Shown: piece after piece, positions 1-8,791 of the stretch
How positions within the stretch are numbered: position 1 is the first letter of the stretch
Layout of the letters: each line of letters begins with the position of its first letter
DNA from: Neisseria shayeganii 871
Lineage (GTDB): Bacteria > Pseudomonadota > Gammaproteobacteria > Burkholderiales > Neisseriaceae
Length of the DNA: 57,788 nt
Direction: 5' to 3'
Assembly (NCBI RefSeq): GCF_000226875.1
Contig: NZ_JH164926.1
Span: 15,173-72,960, forward strand
The notes under the pieces: model-generated
What the model was told of the DNA's origin: nothing
The model's database searches: none
The model's input: only the letters and a program-made list of their open reading frames with translations
Made by a program: the position numbers and the translations under genes

Positions 1-20
1 AATCAGCTGGGTGTGTAATG

Positions 21-42
21 AATTAAATCGAAATTGCTCTAA
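21..42 (+). repeat. Edge repeat, left copy
   Basis: The word AATTAAATCGAAA, two variable bases, then GCTCTAA occurs here and, inverted, at 57765-57786, matching at 20 of 22 positions. Repeats at both ends of a window suggest the end of a larger repeated element at which an assembly broke. This is inference. No gene is visible in 1-218 apart from the hairpin at 76-124. Confidence 0.5.
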
Positions 43-75
43 GCTGGCGGTTATCTCAATATTTTGCATCAGAAA

Positions 76-132
76 ACCGCACCTGATTCGATTGGGCGGA
101 GTGTCCAACTCAATCAGGTGCGGTGCGGTTTT
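76..132. terminator. Stem-loop with U-tract, probable terminator
   Basis: ACCGCACCTGATT (76-88) pairs with AATCAGGTGCGGT (112-124). The loop itself contains a TTGGG/CCAA pairing, and TTTT follows at 129-132. It lies about 90 bp beyond the fadH stop codon and could end transcription from either side. Confidence 0.5.
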
Positions 133-218
133 GGCTGATGAATTAAATAGCTATTGGATAGAAAGAAAGTTTACAGATTAGGTGGCTTAAGGCTGCCGCA
201 TCCGGTTGTGGTTGGGGC

Positions 219-2240
219 TTAAATCTCTAAAGCCAGTTCGGTGCCGGCGCGGATGGCGCGTTTGGCATCCAACTCGCCGGCTTTATCCGCGCCGCCGATG
301 ATGTGTAGCGGCTTGCCCAAGGCGCGCAGGGATTGTTCCAGCTCGCGTTGCGGTTCTTGGCCGGCGCAGATCACCACATGGTCTACCGGCAGCACGCTGT
401 CTTCGCCGTCGCGCGTGATGTGTAGGCCTTCGTCGTCGATTTTGCGGTATTGCACGCCGCCCCACAAATGCACGCCTTGGCTGGCGAGGCTGAGGCGGTG
501 GATCCAGCCGGTGGTTTTGCCGAGGTTTTTGCCCGGGGTGCCGTCTTTGCGTTGCAGCAGCCAGATTTCGCGGGCGGCTTGGGGCAGGGCGGGGCGGGAC
601 GAGAGCAGGGCGCCGCGTTGCTCGAGGCTGGTGTCGATTTGCCAGTCGCGGTGGAACTGCACGGTGTGGAGTGCGCTGTCTTCGCCGCTGTGGGCGAGGA
701 ATTCGGCGGTGTCGAAACCGATGCCGCCGGCGCCGATGATGGCCACTTTTTTGCCCACCGGCAGGCGGTCGCGCAACACGTTCAGGTAGCCCAACACTTT
801 GGGGTGGTCGATGCCTTCAATCGGCGGGCGGCGCGGCACGATGCCGCTGGCGAGCACGATTTCGTCGAAGCCCGCCAGGTCTTGTGCTTGTACTTCGGTG
901 TTCAGGCGCAGGGTAATGCCGTCGCGCTTGAGGGCGTGGCGGAAGTAGCGGATGGTTTCGTGGAACTCGGGTTTGCCGGGAATGGTTTTGGCGATGTTGA
1001 GCTGGCCGCCGATGCTGTCTTGGCGGTCGAACAGGGTCACGCGGTGGCCGCGCTTGGCCGCGGTTTCCGCAAAGGCCATGCCGGCGGGGCCGGCACCGAT
1101 GACGGCGATGTTTTTCGGCTGCCCGGCGGGGGTGAGCGGCATCTGCAATTCGTGGCAGGCAAAGGGGTTGACCAAGCAGGAGGTGAGCTTGCCGGCGAAG
1201 ATGTGGTCGAGGCAGGCTTGGTTGCAGGCGATGCAGGTGTTGATGGCTTCGTCTTGGCCGGCGGCGGCTTTGTTCACCCAATCGGCATCGGCCAGGAAGG
1301 GGCGGGCGAGGCAGACGGCGTCGGCCAGCCCTTGGCCCAGAATCTCTTCGGCGGTTTGCGGCATATTGATGCGGTTGGTGGCGATCACGGGGATGTTGGC
1401 CACGGCTTTCAGTTTGCCGGTGAATTCGGCGAAGGCGGCGCGGGGCACGCAGGTGGCGATGGTGGGAATGCGCGCTTCGTGCCAGCCGATGCCGGTGTTG
1501 AAGAGATCGGCGCCGGCGGTCTCCAGCTTGGCGGCCAAGACTTGGTTTTCTTCCCAAGTGCTGCCGTCGCGCACCAAATCGAGCAGGGAGAGGCGGAAGA
1601 TGATCAGGAAGTCTTCGCCGCAGGCCCGGCGGATGCCTTCGACGATTTCGACGGCGAAGCGGTGGCGGTTGTCGAGGCTGCCGCCGTATTCGTCGCTGCG
1701 CTGGTTGGTGGCGGGGGCGATGAATTGATTGATCAGGTAGCCTTCGCTGCCCATCACTTCCACACCGTCGTAACCGGCCTGCTTGGCCAGCTCGGCGCAG
1801 CGGATGTAGTCGCGCACGGTTTGGCGCACTTCTTCGGTGCTCAGGGCGCGCGGCTTGGCCGGGTTGATGGGGGTGGGCAGGGCGCTGGGGGCAACGGGCT
1901 GGCGGCTGACGGCGTAACGGCCGGTGTGCAGAATCTGCATGCAGATTTTGGCGCCGTGGCGGTGCACGGCATCGGTAACCGTGCGGTGCCAGGCCACTTC
2001 GCTCTCGTCGCTGAGTTTGGCGCCGCCTTCGAATACCGCACCTTCGGCATTCGGGCCGATGCCGCCGGTGATGATGAGGGCGGCGCCGCCTTTGGCGCGT
2101 TCGGCATAAAAGGCGGCCAAGTGTTCGGCGCCTTCGGCGTGTTCTTCAAAACCGGTGTGCATGGAACCCATGATGACGCGGTTGCGCAGGGTGTGGTGGG
2201 CGTTGACGCGCAGCGGGGTGGCGAGAGAGCGTGGGCTCAT
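219..2240 (-). CDS. fadH: 2,4-dienoyl-CoA reductase (NADPH), FadH-like
   Basis: Predicted 673-aa flavoprotein, close to the 672 aa of E. coli FadH. It would reduce 2,4-dienoyl-CoA during beta-oxidation of unsaturated fatty acids in the cytoplasm. An Old-Yellow-Enzyme TIM barrel fills about residues 1-330. A 4Fe-4S cysteine set C336-x2-C339-x3-C343-x11-C355 follows. Two dinucleotide-binding motifs, AVIGAGPAG near 380 and AIIGAGGIG further on, bind FAD and NADPH. The start at 2240 is chosen because AAGGAG lies just upstream and the protein begins MSPRSLATPL. The open frame extends to 2345 but that part is DUS-containing spacer. Related enzymes with the same layout exist (trimethylamine dehydrogenase, other OYE reductases), so the exact substrate is inferred. 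Confidence 0.88.
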   Translation of the reverse strand: MSPRSLATPLRVNAHHTLRNRVIMGSMHTGFEEHAEGAEHLAAFYAERAKGGAALIITGGIGPNAEGAVFEGGAKLSDESEVAWHRTVTDAVHRHGAKICMQILHTGRYAVSRQPVAPSALPTPINPAKPRALSTEEVRQTVRDYIRCAELAKQAGYDGVEVMGSEGYLINQFIAPATNQRSDEYGGSLDNRHRFAVEIVEGIRRACGEDFLIIFRLSLLDLVRDGSTWEENQVLAAKLETAGADLFNTGIGWHEARIPTIATCVPRAAFAEFTGKLKAVANIPVIATNRINMPQTAEEILGQGLADAVCLARPFLADADWVNKAAAGQDEAINTCIACNQACLDHIFAGKLTSCLVNPFACHELQMPLTPAGQPKNIAVIGAGPAGMAFAETAAKRGHRVTLFDRQDSIGGQLNIAKTIPGKPEFHETIRYFRHALKRDGITLRLNTEVQAQDLAGFDEIVLASGIVPRRPPIEGIDHPKVLGYLNVLRDRLPVGKKVAIIGAGGIGFDTAEFLAHSGEDSALHTVQFHRDWQIDTSLEQRGALLSSRPALPQAAREIWLLQRKDGTPGKNLGKTTGWIHRLSLASQGVHLWGGVQYRKIDDEGLHITRDGEDSVLPVDHVVICAGQEPQRELEQSLRALGKPLHIIGGADKAGELDAKRAIRAGTELALEI

Positions 2241-2352
2241 GTGGGTGCTCCTTTGGTAGGGGTGGGATCGGGCTACCTGAAACCCTTGGCCGCGCGGCTG
2301 GCTCAATGGCGACACAACCCAGGCCGTTTGATGCCGGCTCTTCAATCAGGGC

Positions 2353-2799
2353 TTAGTGTTCAGGTGGCCTGTTATGGTCTGCTTTGGCTGCCAGGGTCCG
2401 CAGAGCTTCGGCCAAGTCGGGATGCTGCTGCGACAGGCGTTCGGCGGCGGCCAGGCAATGTCCGGCGGCGGCGGGGCTCAGGCGGGCCTGTTTGGTTTTC
2501 TCCGCCACCGTTTCCGGGGGGCGGATTTTAACGTGAACGCTTTGGATAGCGGAATCAATACTTTGGAGCTTCGGCACCAATGCCGGGGCAATCATGCGCA
2601 GGCGGGAGGCCGCCAGATTGTCGGCCGCGTGCAGCACCAGGGTGCCGTCGTCGCGGATGCGCACGGCGCGGCAGCGCTGTTGTAGATTGAGCGGCAAGAC
2701 GGCCAGCAGACGCGGCTCGATGCGCTGCCAGCGGCGGGCTTGGTCAATCAGGTTGTGGAGCAGGTGGTTTTCGCGACTGAGGCGGTCGAGGTCGGTCAT
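2353..2799 (-). CDS. DUF721 / DciA-like protein
   Basis: Predicted 148-aa protein of the DUF721 family, whose best-known member DciA loads the replicative helicase in bacteria lacking DnaC. The core around residues 40-90 (LQQRCRAVRIRDDGTLVLHA...LR) has the family's small mixed fold with the recurrent pattern of a basic segment followed by G-x-L-x-L. The gene lies divergently beside secA, as is common in beta- and gammaproteobacteria. The start at 2799 (MTDLDRLSRE) is preferred; the frame is open to 2985, but that stretch carries two DUS copies and the secA promoter. Function is inferred from family only. Confidence 0.65.
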   Translation of the reverse strand: MTDLDRLSRENHLLHNLIDQARRWQRIEPRLLAVLPLNLQQRCRAVRIRDDGTLVLHAADNLAASRLRMIAPALVPKLQSIDSAIQSVHVKIRPPETVAEKTKQARLSPAAAGHCLAAAERLSQQHPDLAEALRTLAAKADHNRPPEH

Positions 2800-2893
2800 G
2801 GGGCTACCTGAAAAGGGCAGGTGGGAAAACGGCTTGAGGCTACCTGAAAGCAGCGGCTTGAAAAGGCGGCGTGCGGCACCATATTGGCGCGCA

Positions 2894-2922
2894 TTGTACC
2901 CGCGAAACGGCGCTTCTATGCT
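2894..2922 (+). promoter_or_regulatory. Candidate sigma-70 promoter of secA
   Basis: A -35-like TTGTAC (2894-2899) is followed after 17 bp by TATGCT (2917-2922), about 78 bp before the secA start codon. A second AT-rich word TAAAAT lies at 2922-2927. Confidence 0.45.
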
Positions 2923-2999
2923 AAAATCGCGCGTTGATTTTTTGACTGCCGCCACCACGCAGCACAGGCGGCGGCCGCTCCCCAAGATTGGATTTTTCT

Positions 3000-5750
3000 A
3001 TGATTACTGCACTGGCCAAGAAAGTATTCGGCAGCCGCAACGACCGCCTGTTGAAACAATACCGCAAAGCGGTGAAACGCATCGGCGATATGGAGCCCGC
3101 CCTGCAGGCGCTCAGCGATGCCGAACTGCAAGCCAAAACCGCCGAATTCAAACAAAAGCTGGCCGAAGGCGCCTCGCTCGACCACATTCTCGAAGAAGCG
3201 TTTGCCGTCTGCCGCGAAGCTTCGCGCCGCGTATTGAATATGCGCCATTTCGATGTGCAGCTCATCGGCGGCATGGTGCTGCATCAGGGCAAAATCGCCG
3301 AAATGCGCACCGGCGAAGGCAAAACCTTGGTGGCTACCTTGGCGGTGTACCTCAATGCCCTGGCCGGTAAAGGCGTGCACGTGGTCACCGTCAACGATTA
3401 TCTGGCCGCCCGCGACGCGGCGATTATGGAGCCGCTGTACAACTTCCTCGGCTTGAGCGTGGGCGTGGTGGTGGCCGATATGGACCATGCCGCCAAACAG
3501 GCCGCCTATCAGGCCGACATCACTTACGGTACCAACAACGAATTCGGGTTCGACTACCTGCGCGACAATATGGTGCACCATGTGCAGGAGCGTGTGCAGC
3601 GCGAGCTGAACTTCGCCGTGGTGGACGAAGTGGATTCCATTCTGATCGACGAAGCGCGTACGCCGCTGATTATTTCCGGTCAGGCCGACGACAACACCGA
3701 CCTCTATCTGGTGATGAACAAAGTGCCCGGCCAGCTGGTGCGCCAGCAGGAAGAAGAGGGCGAAGGCGATTACTGGGTGGACGAGAAAAACAACACCGTG
3801 CTGCTCAGCGAAGCCGGCCACGAACACGCCGAAGAAATCCTCACCGGCATGGGCTTGCTGCAGGAAGGCGATTCGCTCTATTCGGTGGGCAACATCACCC
3901 TTATGCACCACTTGATGGCCGCTTTGCGCGCCCACAGCCTGTTTCACCTCGACCAGCATTATGTGGTGCAAAACGGCGAAATCGTGATTGTGGACGAATT
4001 CACCGGCCGTTTGATGTCGGGCCGCCGTTGGTCGGACGGCCTGCATCAGGCGGTGGAAGCCAAAGAAGGCGTGGAAATCCGCCGCGAAAACCAAACCCTG
4101 GCTTCCATTACCTTCCAAAACTATTTCCGCCTCTACCACAAGCTGTCCGGCATGACCGGCACTGCCGACACCGAGGCTTACGAGTTCCAAAGCATTTATG
4201 GCTTGGAGACCGTAATCATCCCCACCAACCGCCCAATGGTGCGCAAAGACCACAACGACCAAGTGTTCCGCACCGCCGAAGAAAAATACGAAGCCGTGGT
4301 GGCCGATATCCGTGCGCGCCACGAAAAAGGCCAGCCGATTTTGGTGGGCACCACCAGCATCGAAAACTCCGAGTTGGTGTCCGAACTGCTTAACCGCGCC
4401 GGCTTGCGCCACAGCGTGCTCAATGCCAAAGAGCACGCCCGCGAGGCCGATATTGTGGCGCAGGCGGGCAAACCGGGCATGATTACCGTGGCCACCAATA
4501 TGGCCGGCCGCGGTACCGACATCGTGCTGGGCGGCAACGTGAAGCACCAAAGCCAAATCATCCAGGCCGATCCTTCCTTGGACGAAGCCGAAAAAGCCCG
4601 CCGCATCGCCGCTTTGGAAGCCGAATGGCCGGCCGAACACGAAAAAGTGCTGGCTGCCGGCGGCCTGCACATTGTGGGCACCGAGCGCCACGAAAGCCGC
4701 CGCATCGACAACCAGCTGCGCGGCCGTGCCGGCCGTCAGGGCGATGCCGGCTCCAGCCGTTTTTATCTGTCGTTCGAAGACCCGCTGCTGCGCTTGTTCG
4801 CTCTCGACCGCCATGCCGCCCTGCTCGACAAACTGGCGCCCGAGCGCGGCATCCCGATTGAGGCCGGCCTGCTCACCCGCCAAATCGAAGGCGCGCAACG
4901 CAAAGTGGAAGGCCGCAACTTCGATATGCGCAAACAGGTATTGGAATATGACGACGTGGCCAACGACCAGCGCAAAGTCATCTACCAACACCGCAACGAC
5001 GTGCTGGAAAGCCAGGATACCGGCGAGATGATGCGCGAAATCCGCCAGGAAGCCATCGACGGCGTGATCGATGTCTATATGCCGGCAGACAGCCTGGAAG
5101 AGCAATGGGACCTGCCGGCAATGGAAATGCAGCTCTTGTCCGATTACGGCATCCACGCGCCGGTGTCCGAATGGCTGAAAGCCGACGCTCAGTTGGACAA
5201 CGCCGATGTCAAAGAGCGCGTGTGGGCGCTGGCCGAAACCGATTATGCCGCCAAAACCGATTTGGTCGGCCGCGAGACCATGACCCAGTTCGAGCGTAAC
5301 ATCTTCCTGCAAATGATGGACAACCAATGGCGCGAACACTTGGCCGCCATGGATTATCTGCGCCAAGGCATCCACCTGCGCGGCTATGCGCAGAAAAATC
5401 CCAAACAGGAATACAAGCGCGAGTCGTTCGAAATGTTCCAACACCTGTGGCAGAACATCCGCACCGAGACCGCCAAGCTCTTGTCGCGCATTCAATTCCA
5501 GCTCAACGAGCCGGTGGCCGAAGAAACCGAGGCCGCGCCTTTGAGCCAATACCGCGAAAGCCATTCCCCCGCGCCCGCGATGGCGGACTTGGCCCAAGGC
5601 TCCAGCCAGAGCGCCGCATTGGCGGCCATGAGCCCGGAAGACCTCAGCCCCGATGCCTTGGCCGCCCGCGGCATTGCCATCCACCGCAACGATCCCTGCC
5701 CGTGCGGCAGCGGTTTGAAATACAAACAATGCCACGGCAAGCTGGCCTGA
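3000..5750 (+). CDS. secA: Preprotein translocase ATPase SecA
   Basis: Predicted 916-aa motor ATPase that pushes secretory preproteins through SecYEG at the inner membrane. The N-terminus MITALAKKVFGSRNDRLLKQ is typical. Walker A is MRTGEGKT, followed by VVDEVDSILIDEARTPLIISG as the DEAD-like Walker B region, and the second nucleotide-binding fold has ATNMAGRGTDI. The C-terminus ends with the zinc-binding SEC-C motif CPCGSGLKYKQCH, which binds SecB and zinc. The ATG at 3000 gives the family length; an in-frame TTG at 2988 would add four residues. No neighbouring sec gene is present, and the gene appears to be a single transcription unit. Confidence 0.97.
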   Translation: MITALAKKVFGSRNDRLLKQYRKAVKRIGDMEPALQALSDAELQAKTAEFKQKLAEGASLDHILEEAFAVCREASRRVLNMRHFDVQLIGGMVLHQGKIAEMRTGEGKTLVATLAVYLNALAGKGVHVVTVNDYLAARDAAIMEPLYNFLGLSVGVVVADMDHAAKQAAYQADITYGTNNEFGFDYLRDNMVHHVQERVQRELNFAVVDEVDSILIDEARTPLIISGQADDNTDLYLVMNKVPGQLVRQQEEEGEGDYWVDEKNNTVLLSEAGHEHAEEILTGMGLLQEGDSLYSVGNITLMHHLMAALRAHSLFHLDQHYVVQNGEIVIVDEFTGRLMSGRRWSDGLHQAVEAKEGVEIRRENQTLASITFQNYFRLYHKLSGMTGTADTEAYEFQSIYGLETVIIPTNRPMVRKDHNDQVFRTAEEKYEAVVADIRARHEKGQPILVGTTSIENSELVSELLNRAGLRHSVLNAKEHAREADIVAQAGKPGMITVATNMAGRGTDIVLGGNVKHQSQIIQADPSLDEAEKARRIAALEAEWPAEHEKVLAAGGLHIVGTERHESRRIDNQLRGRAGRQGDAGSSRFYLSFEDPLLRLFALDRHAALLDKLAPERGIPIEAGLLTRQIEGAQRKVEGRNFDMRKQVLEYDDVANDQRKVIYQHRNDVLESQDTGEMMREIRQEAIDGVIDVYMPADSLEEQWDLPAMEMQLLSDYGIHAPVSEWLKADAQLDNADVKERVWALAETDYAAKTDLVGRETMTQFERNIFLQMMDNQWREHLAAMDYLRQGIHLRGYAQKNPKQEYKRESFEMFQHLWQNIRTETAKLLSRIQFQLNEPVAEETEAAPLSQYRESHSPAPAMADLAQGSSQSAALAAMSPEDLSPDALAARGIAIHRNDPCPCGSGLKYKQCHGKLA

Positions 5751-5864
5751 GCTTTCAGGTAGCCAGAACCTGCCTGCCATACGCCGGTGCAAATGCGCCG
5801 GCGTATTTCTTTGCCGGCCGATTCGCCCTACAATGCCTGCTCTGTTTTGTTTTCAGGTAGCCCG

Positions 5865-7301
5865 ATGACCGCCACCACCTTAGTTTGGTTCCGTCGCGAT
5901 TTGCGCTTGGATGATCACAGCGCGCTGATGGCCGCCGTGCGTGCCGGCCGGCCGCTGGTGGGCGTGTTTGTGTTCGACCGCCGCATTCTCGACCCGCTGC
6001 CGCCTGACGACCGCCGCCTCACCTTTATCTGCCAGTGCCTCGACGATTTGGCCGCGCAGCTGGCCGAACTGGGTATGCCGCTGCACACCGTGCACGGCCT
6101 GCCGGAGGAAGTGCTGCCCGAGTTGGCCGCCCGCTGCGGAGCGGCGGAAGTGGTGTGTGCCGAAGATTACGAGCCGGCGGCGATCGATCGCGACAACCGC
6201 GTCGGCGCCCGTCTGATGGCGCAAAACTGCCGTCTGCTCAGCGTGTGTGACCAAGTGTTGCTGCCCAAAAGCACGGTGATGAACAAACAGGGCCGCCCCT
6301 ATACCGTGTTCACGCCGTATAAAAAAGCCTGGCTGGCGCTGTATGCCGATATTTATGCCGGCTGGCAGCCCGTGGATATCCACGCTGATGTGGCCGCCCT
6401 GCAGCGCGGGCTACCTGAACACCTGCGCCAAGCCGCCGCACCCCTGCGGCCGGCCGATTTGGGTTTTGCCGACAGCGTGCTGATTCAAGCGGGCGGCGAA
6501 CGGGCCGCCCAAGCCGCTTGGCAGCGCTTTTTGCCGCGTTTGGGCGATTATGCGGTGTTGCGCGATTTCCCCGCGCGCAAGGGCACCTCCGGGCTGTCGC
6601 CGCATTTGCGTTTCGGCACGCTTTCCGTGCGGCGGCTGGCGGCTGCTGCGTATGCGGACGGCAGCGAAGGAGCATCGGTTTGGTTGAGCGAATTGATTTG
6701 GCGCGAATTTTTCCAGCAGTTTCTGTATCACCACCCCGAAGCGGCGGAGCAGGGCTTCCGGCCGGAATACCGCGCACTGGCTTGGGAAAACCGTGCCGAT
6801 GACATCGAAGCCTGGCAGGCCGGTCAAACCGGCTATCCGCTGATTGATGCCGCCATGCGCCATCTGCGGCGCAGCGGGCAGATGCACAACCGCCTGCGCA
6901 TGGTGTGCGCTTCGTTTTTCTGCAAAGACCTGCTGTGCGACTGGCGCATCGGCGAAGCCTGGTTTGCCCGCCAGCTGCTGGATTTCGACCTCGCGGCCAA
7001 CAACGGAGGCTGGCAGTGGGCGGCCGGCACCGGTTGCGATGCCCAGCCGTATTTCCGCCATTTCAACCCGCTCACCCAATCGCAGAAATTCGACCCCCAA
7101 GGCCAGTTTATCCGCCGCCATGTGCCCGAATTGGCCCATCTCGACGCCCGCAGCATCCACGCCCCTTGGCTGTGGGCCGACAACATCGACACCCACGGCT
7201 ATCCGCCGCCGATTGTGCAGCATGCCCGCCAGCGCGAACGGGCTTTGGCGCTGTATGCCCGCGCGCAGGAAGCATGGAAAAAAGGGGCGGGAAAAGATTG
7301 A
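5865..7301 (+). CDS. phrB: Deoxyribodipyrimidine photolyase
   Basis: Predicted 478-aa class I CPD photolyase, which uses blue light and reduced FAD to split cyclobutane pyrimidine dimers. The N-terminal alpha/beta antenna domain begins TLVWFRRDLRLDDHSAL. The C-terminal FAD domain contains WLSELIWREFFQQFL and NNGGWQWAAGTGCDAQPYFRHFNP, the signature region with the electron-transfer tryptophans. The length matches E. coli PhrB (472 aa). The start at 5865 lies directly after a DUS; the frame is open back to 5787 but without family similarity. A cryptochrome-type role cannot be excluded from sequence alone. Confidence 0.93.
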   Translation: MTATTLVWFRRDLRLDDHSALMAAVRAGRPLVGVFVFDRRILDPLPPDDRRLTFICQCLDDLAAQLAELGMPLHTVHGLPEEVLPELAARCGAAEVVCAEDYEPAAIDRDNRVGARLMAQNCRLLSVCDQVLLPKSTVMNKQGRPYTVFTPYKKAWLALYADIYAGWQPVDIHADVAALQRGLPEHLRQAAAPLRPADLGFADSVLIQAGGERAAQAAWQRFLPRLGDYAVLRDFPARKGTSGLSPHLRFGTLSVRRLAAAAYADGSEGASVWLSELIWREFFQQFLYHHPEAAEQGFRPEYRALAWENRADDIEAWQAGQTGYPLIDAAMRHLRRSGQMHNRLRMVCASFFCKDLLCDWRIGEAWFARQLLDFDLAANNGGWQWAAGTGCDAQPYFRHFNPLTQSQKFDPQGQFIRRHVPELAHLDARSIHAPWLWADNIDTHGYPPPIVQHARQRERALALYARAQEAWKKGAGKD

Positions 7302-7360
7302 GGCGCCGGTAGGAAGGCCGTTTGGCAACCGGCAAAACAGAGGCGGGTACGGGGGCAGGC

Positions 7361-7505
7361 TGAGACCTTTGCAAAACCCCCATCTGCGGCGCATTTCTGC
7401 GTTGTGCGCTGCTCGCTCGCTTGCCTATCTATATGATATGTCTTCGCTCGCTGCGCTGCTACGCCTTGAACTGCATCCACATCTGGGGGTTTTGCAAAGG
7501 TCTCA
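7361..7505 (+). mobile_element. DUS-associated miniature element, copy A (short form)
   Basis: A 145-bp non-coding element with terminal inverted repeats TGAGACCTTTGCAAAAC / GTTTTGCAAAGGTCTCA. The left flank ends AGGCT and the right flank begins AGGCT followed by ACCTG. Excision would leave a perfect DUS, AGGCTACCTGAA. It lacks the two internal blocks present in the long copies. No transposase is encoded, so movement would need an enzyme supplied elsewhere. Confidence 0.85.
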
Positions 7506-7550
7506 GGCTACCTGAAACAAAAAGCCGAGGGCCGTTTCGCAAACCAAGAA

Positions 7551-7580
7551 AAAAAGCAGGTTGGGCAACCTGCTTTTTTT
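7551..7580. terminator. Bidirectional terminator between phrB and the aminotransferase
   Basis: AAAAAGCAGGTT (7551-7562), loop GGGC, AACCTGCTTTTT (7567-7578). A-tract and T-tract on the two sides let it work for both convergent genes. Confidence 0.85.
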
Positions 7581-7595
7581 GTTTGCCGGGCGGGC

Positions 7596-8711
7596 TCAGC
7601 GTTCGGCCAGCCAGCGGCGGATGCGCTCCACGCCTTCCTGCATATGGGCGGTTTCGCGGGTGTAGGCGAAGCGCAGGTAGTGGCCGGTGCGGTGGCGGCC
7701 GAAGTCGATGCCGGGGGTGCAGGCTACCTGAATGTCGGCCAGCATTTGTTTGGCGAAGGCGTAGCTGTCGTCGGTGTAGCGGGAAACGTCGGCCCACAGG
7801 TAAAACGCGCCCTGCGGTTTGGCGTCGATGGGAAATAGGGGGTTGAGCGCCTGATAGAGGAAGTCGCGGCGGGCTTTGAACTGCTCGCGGATGCTGTTCA
7901 GGTAGCCTGCATCGAAGGCGGCCAGGGCGCCGTATTGGCTGAGGGTGGGCGCGCAGATAAACAGGTTTTGCGCTACGATTTCGGCGGCGCGCACTTTGTG
8001 CTCGGGCACGATGACCCAGCCCAAGCGGGCGCCGGGCATGCAGAAGTATTTGGAAAAGCCGTTGATGACATAGGCGTCGGGGTTGAACTGCAGGGCGGTG
8101 GCGGCTTGGCCGTCGTACACCAGGCCGTGGTAGAGCTCGTCGGAAATAAAGGCGGTGCCGTGCGTGCGGCAGTGTTCGTTTAGGGCCTGCAGCCGTTTGG
8201 GGGTGTAGAGGTTGCCGGTGGGGTTGGCGGGCGAGGAAATCTGCAGGGCGGCCAGTTGGCGGCCGTGCAGTTGGTCGGGATGGAGTTGGTAGTTGTCTTC
8301 GGCGCCGACGGGGAAAAATTCGGGTGTCACGTCGAGCAGGTGGGCGAAGTTTTTGTAGCAGGGGTAGGAGGGGTCGGTGAGGCCGAGGCGGCTGCCGGGC
8401 GGCAGGGTGAGGGCGTAGGCGATAAGGAAGGCGCCGCTGGTGCCGGGAGTGAGCAGGATGCGCTCGGGGGCAACGTGTACGCCGTATTCGTTTTGGTAGT
8501 GGGCGCTGATTGTTTCGCGCAGCTCGGGTAGGCCGAGGCTTTCGGTGTAGCTGAAGCGGTTGTCGGCCACGGCCTGCTGCAGGGCGGCTTTGATGGCGGG
8601 GGCGGGCGGCAGGTCGGGCTGGCCGATTTCGAAGTGGACGGCGTGGGGATAACGTGCGGCTTCGCGCACGATGTCCATCACGATAAAGGCGTTCATTTTT
8701 TGGTCGCGCAT
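7596..8711 (-). CDS. Class I/II pyridoxal-phosphate aminotransferase
   Basis: Predicted 371-aa fold-type I aminotransferase. The substrate-binding start HFEIGQPDLPP, the mid-region SSPANPTG and the PLP-lysine motif NGFSKYFCMPGARLGW (Schiff-base lysine in SK) are all present. An arginine late in the chain (HYLRFAYTRE) fits the carboxylate-binding position. The family includes aspartate, alanine and aromatic aminotransferases and LL-DAP aminotransferase; the sequence does not settle the substrate. It has the general look of MalY/PatB-like or AlaA-like enzymes of about 380 aa. A DUS inside the gene encodes AGYLNS. The start at 8711 has no strong Shine-Dalgarno site; ATG at 8696 is an alternative. 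Confidence 0.82.
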   Translation of the reverse strand: MRDQKMNAFIVMDIVREAARYPHAVHFEIGQPDLPPAPAIKAALQQAVADNRFSYTESLGLPELRETISAHYQNEYGVHVAPERILLTPGTSGAFLIAYALTLPPGSRLGLTDPSYPCYKNFAHLLDVTPEFFPVGAEDNYQLHPDQLHGRQLAALQISSPANPTGNLYTPKRLQALNEHCRTHGTAFISDELYHGLVYDGQAATALQFNPDAYVINGFSKYFCMPGARLGWVIVPEHKVRAAEIVAQNLFICAPTLSQYGALAAFDAGYLNSIREQFKARRDFLYQALNPLFPIDAKPQGAFYLWADVSRYTDDSYAFAKQMLADIQVACTPGIDFGRHRTGHYLRFAYTRETAHMQEGVERIRRWLAER

Positions 8712-8742
8712 AGGGGGCTTTCGGACGGGGTAATCATATTGG

Positions 8743-8780
8743 AGGCTACCTGAAAAGCGGCAGGGCTTTTCAGGTAGCCT
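8743..8780. terminator. DUS inverted pair, hairpin
   Basis: AGGCTACCTGAAAAGC (8743-8758) and GCTTTTCAGGTAGCCT (8765-8780) form a 16-bp stem with a 6-nt loop in the spacer after the aldehyde dehydrogenase stop codon. Two opposed uptake sequences used as a terminator-like hairpin are a known habit in Neisseriaceae. No strong U-tract follows on either side. Confidence 0.6.
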
Positions 8781-8791
8781 GAATTGGGGAT

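Noticed and set aside
450..2531. 693-aa open frame on the + strand across fadH
   Set aside because: Gly/Ala/Val-rich antisense shadow of a GC-rich gene, with no domain; fadH on the other strand has all its motifs.
2916..5792. 958-aa open frame antisense to secA
   Set aside because: His/Phe/Ala-rich frame caused by GC-rich codon bias in secA; no recognisable protein.
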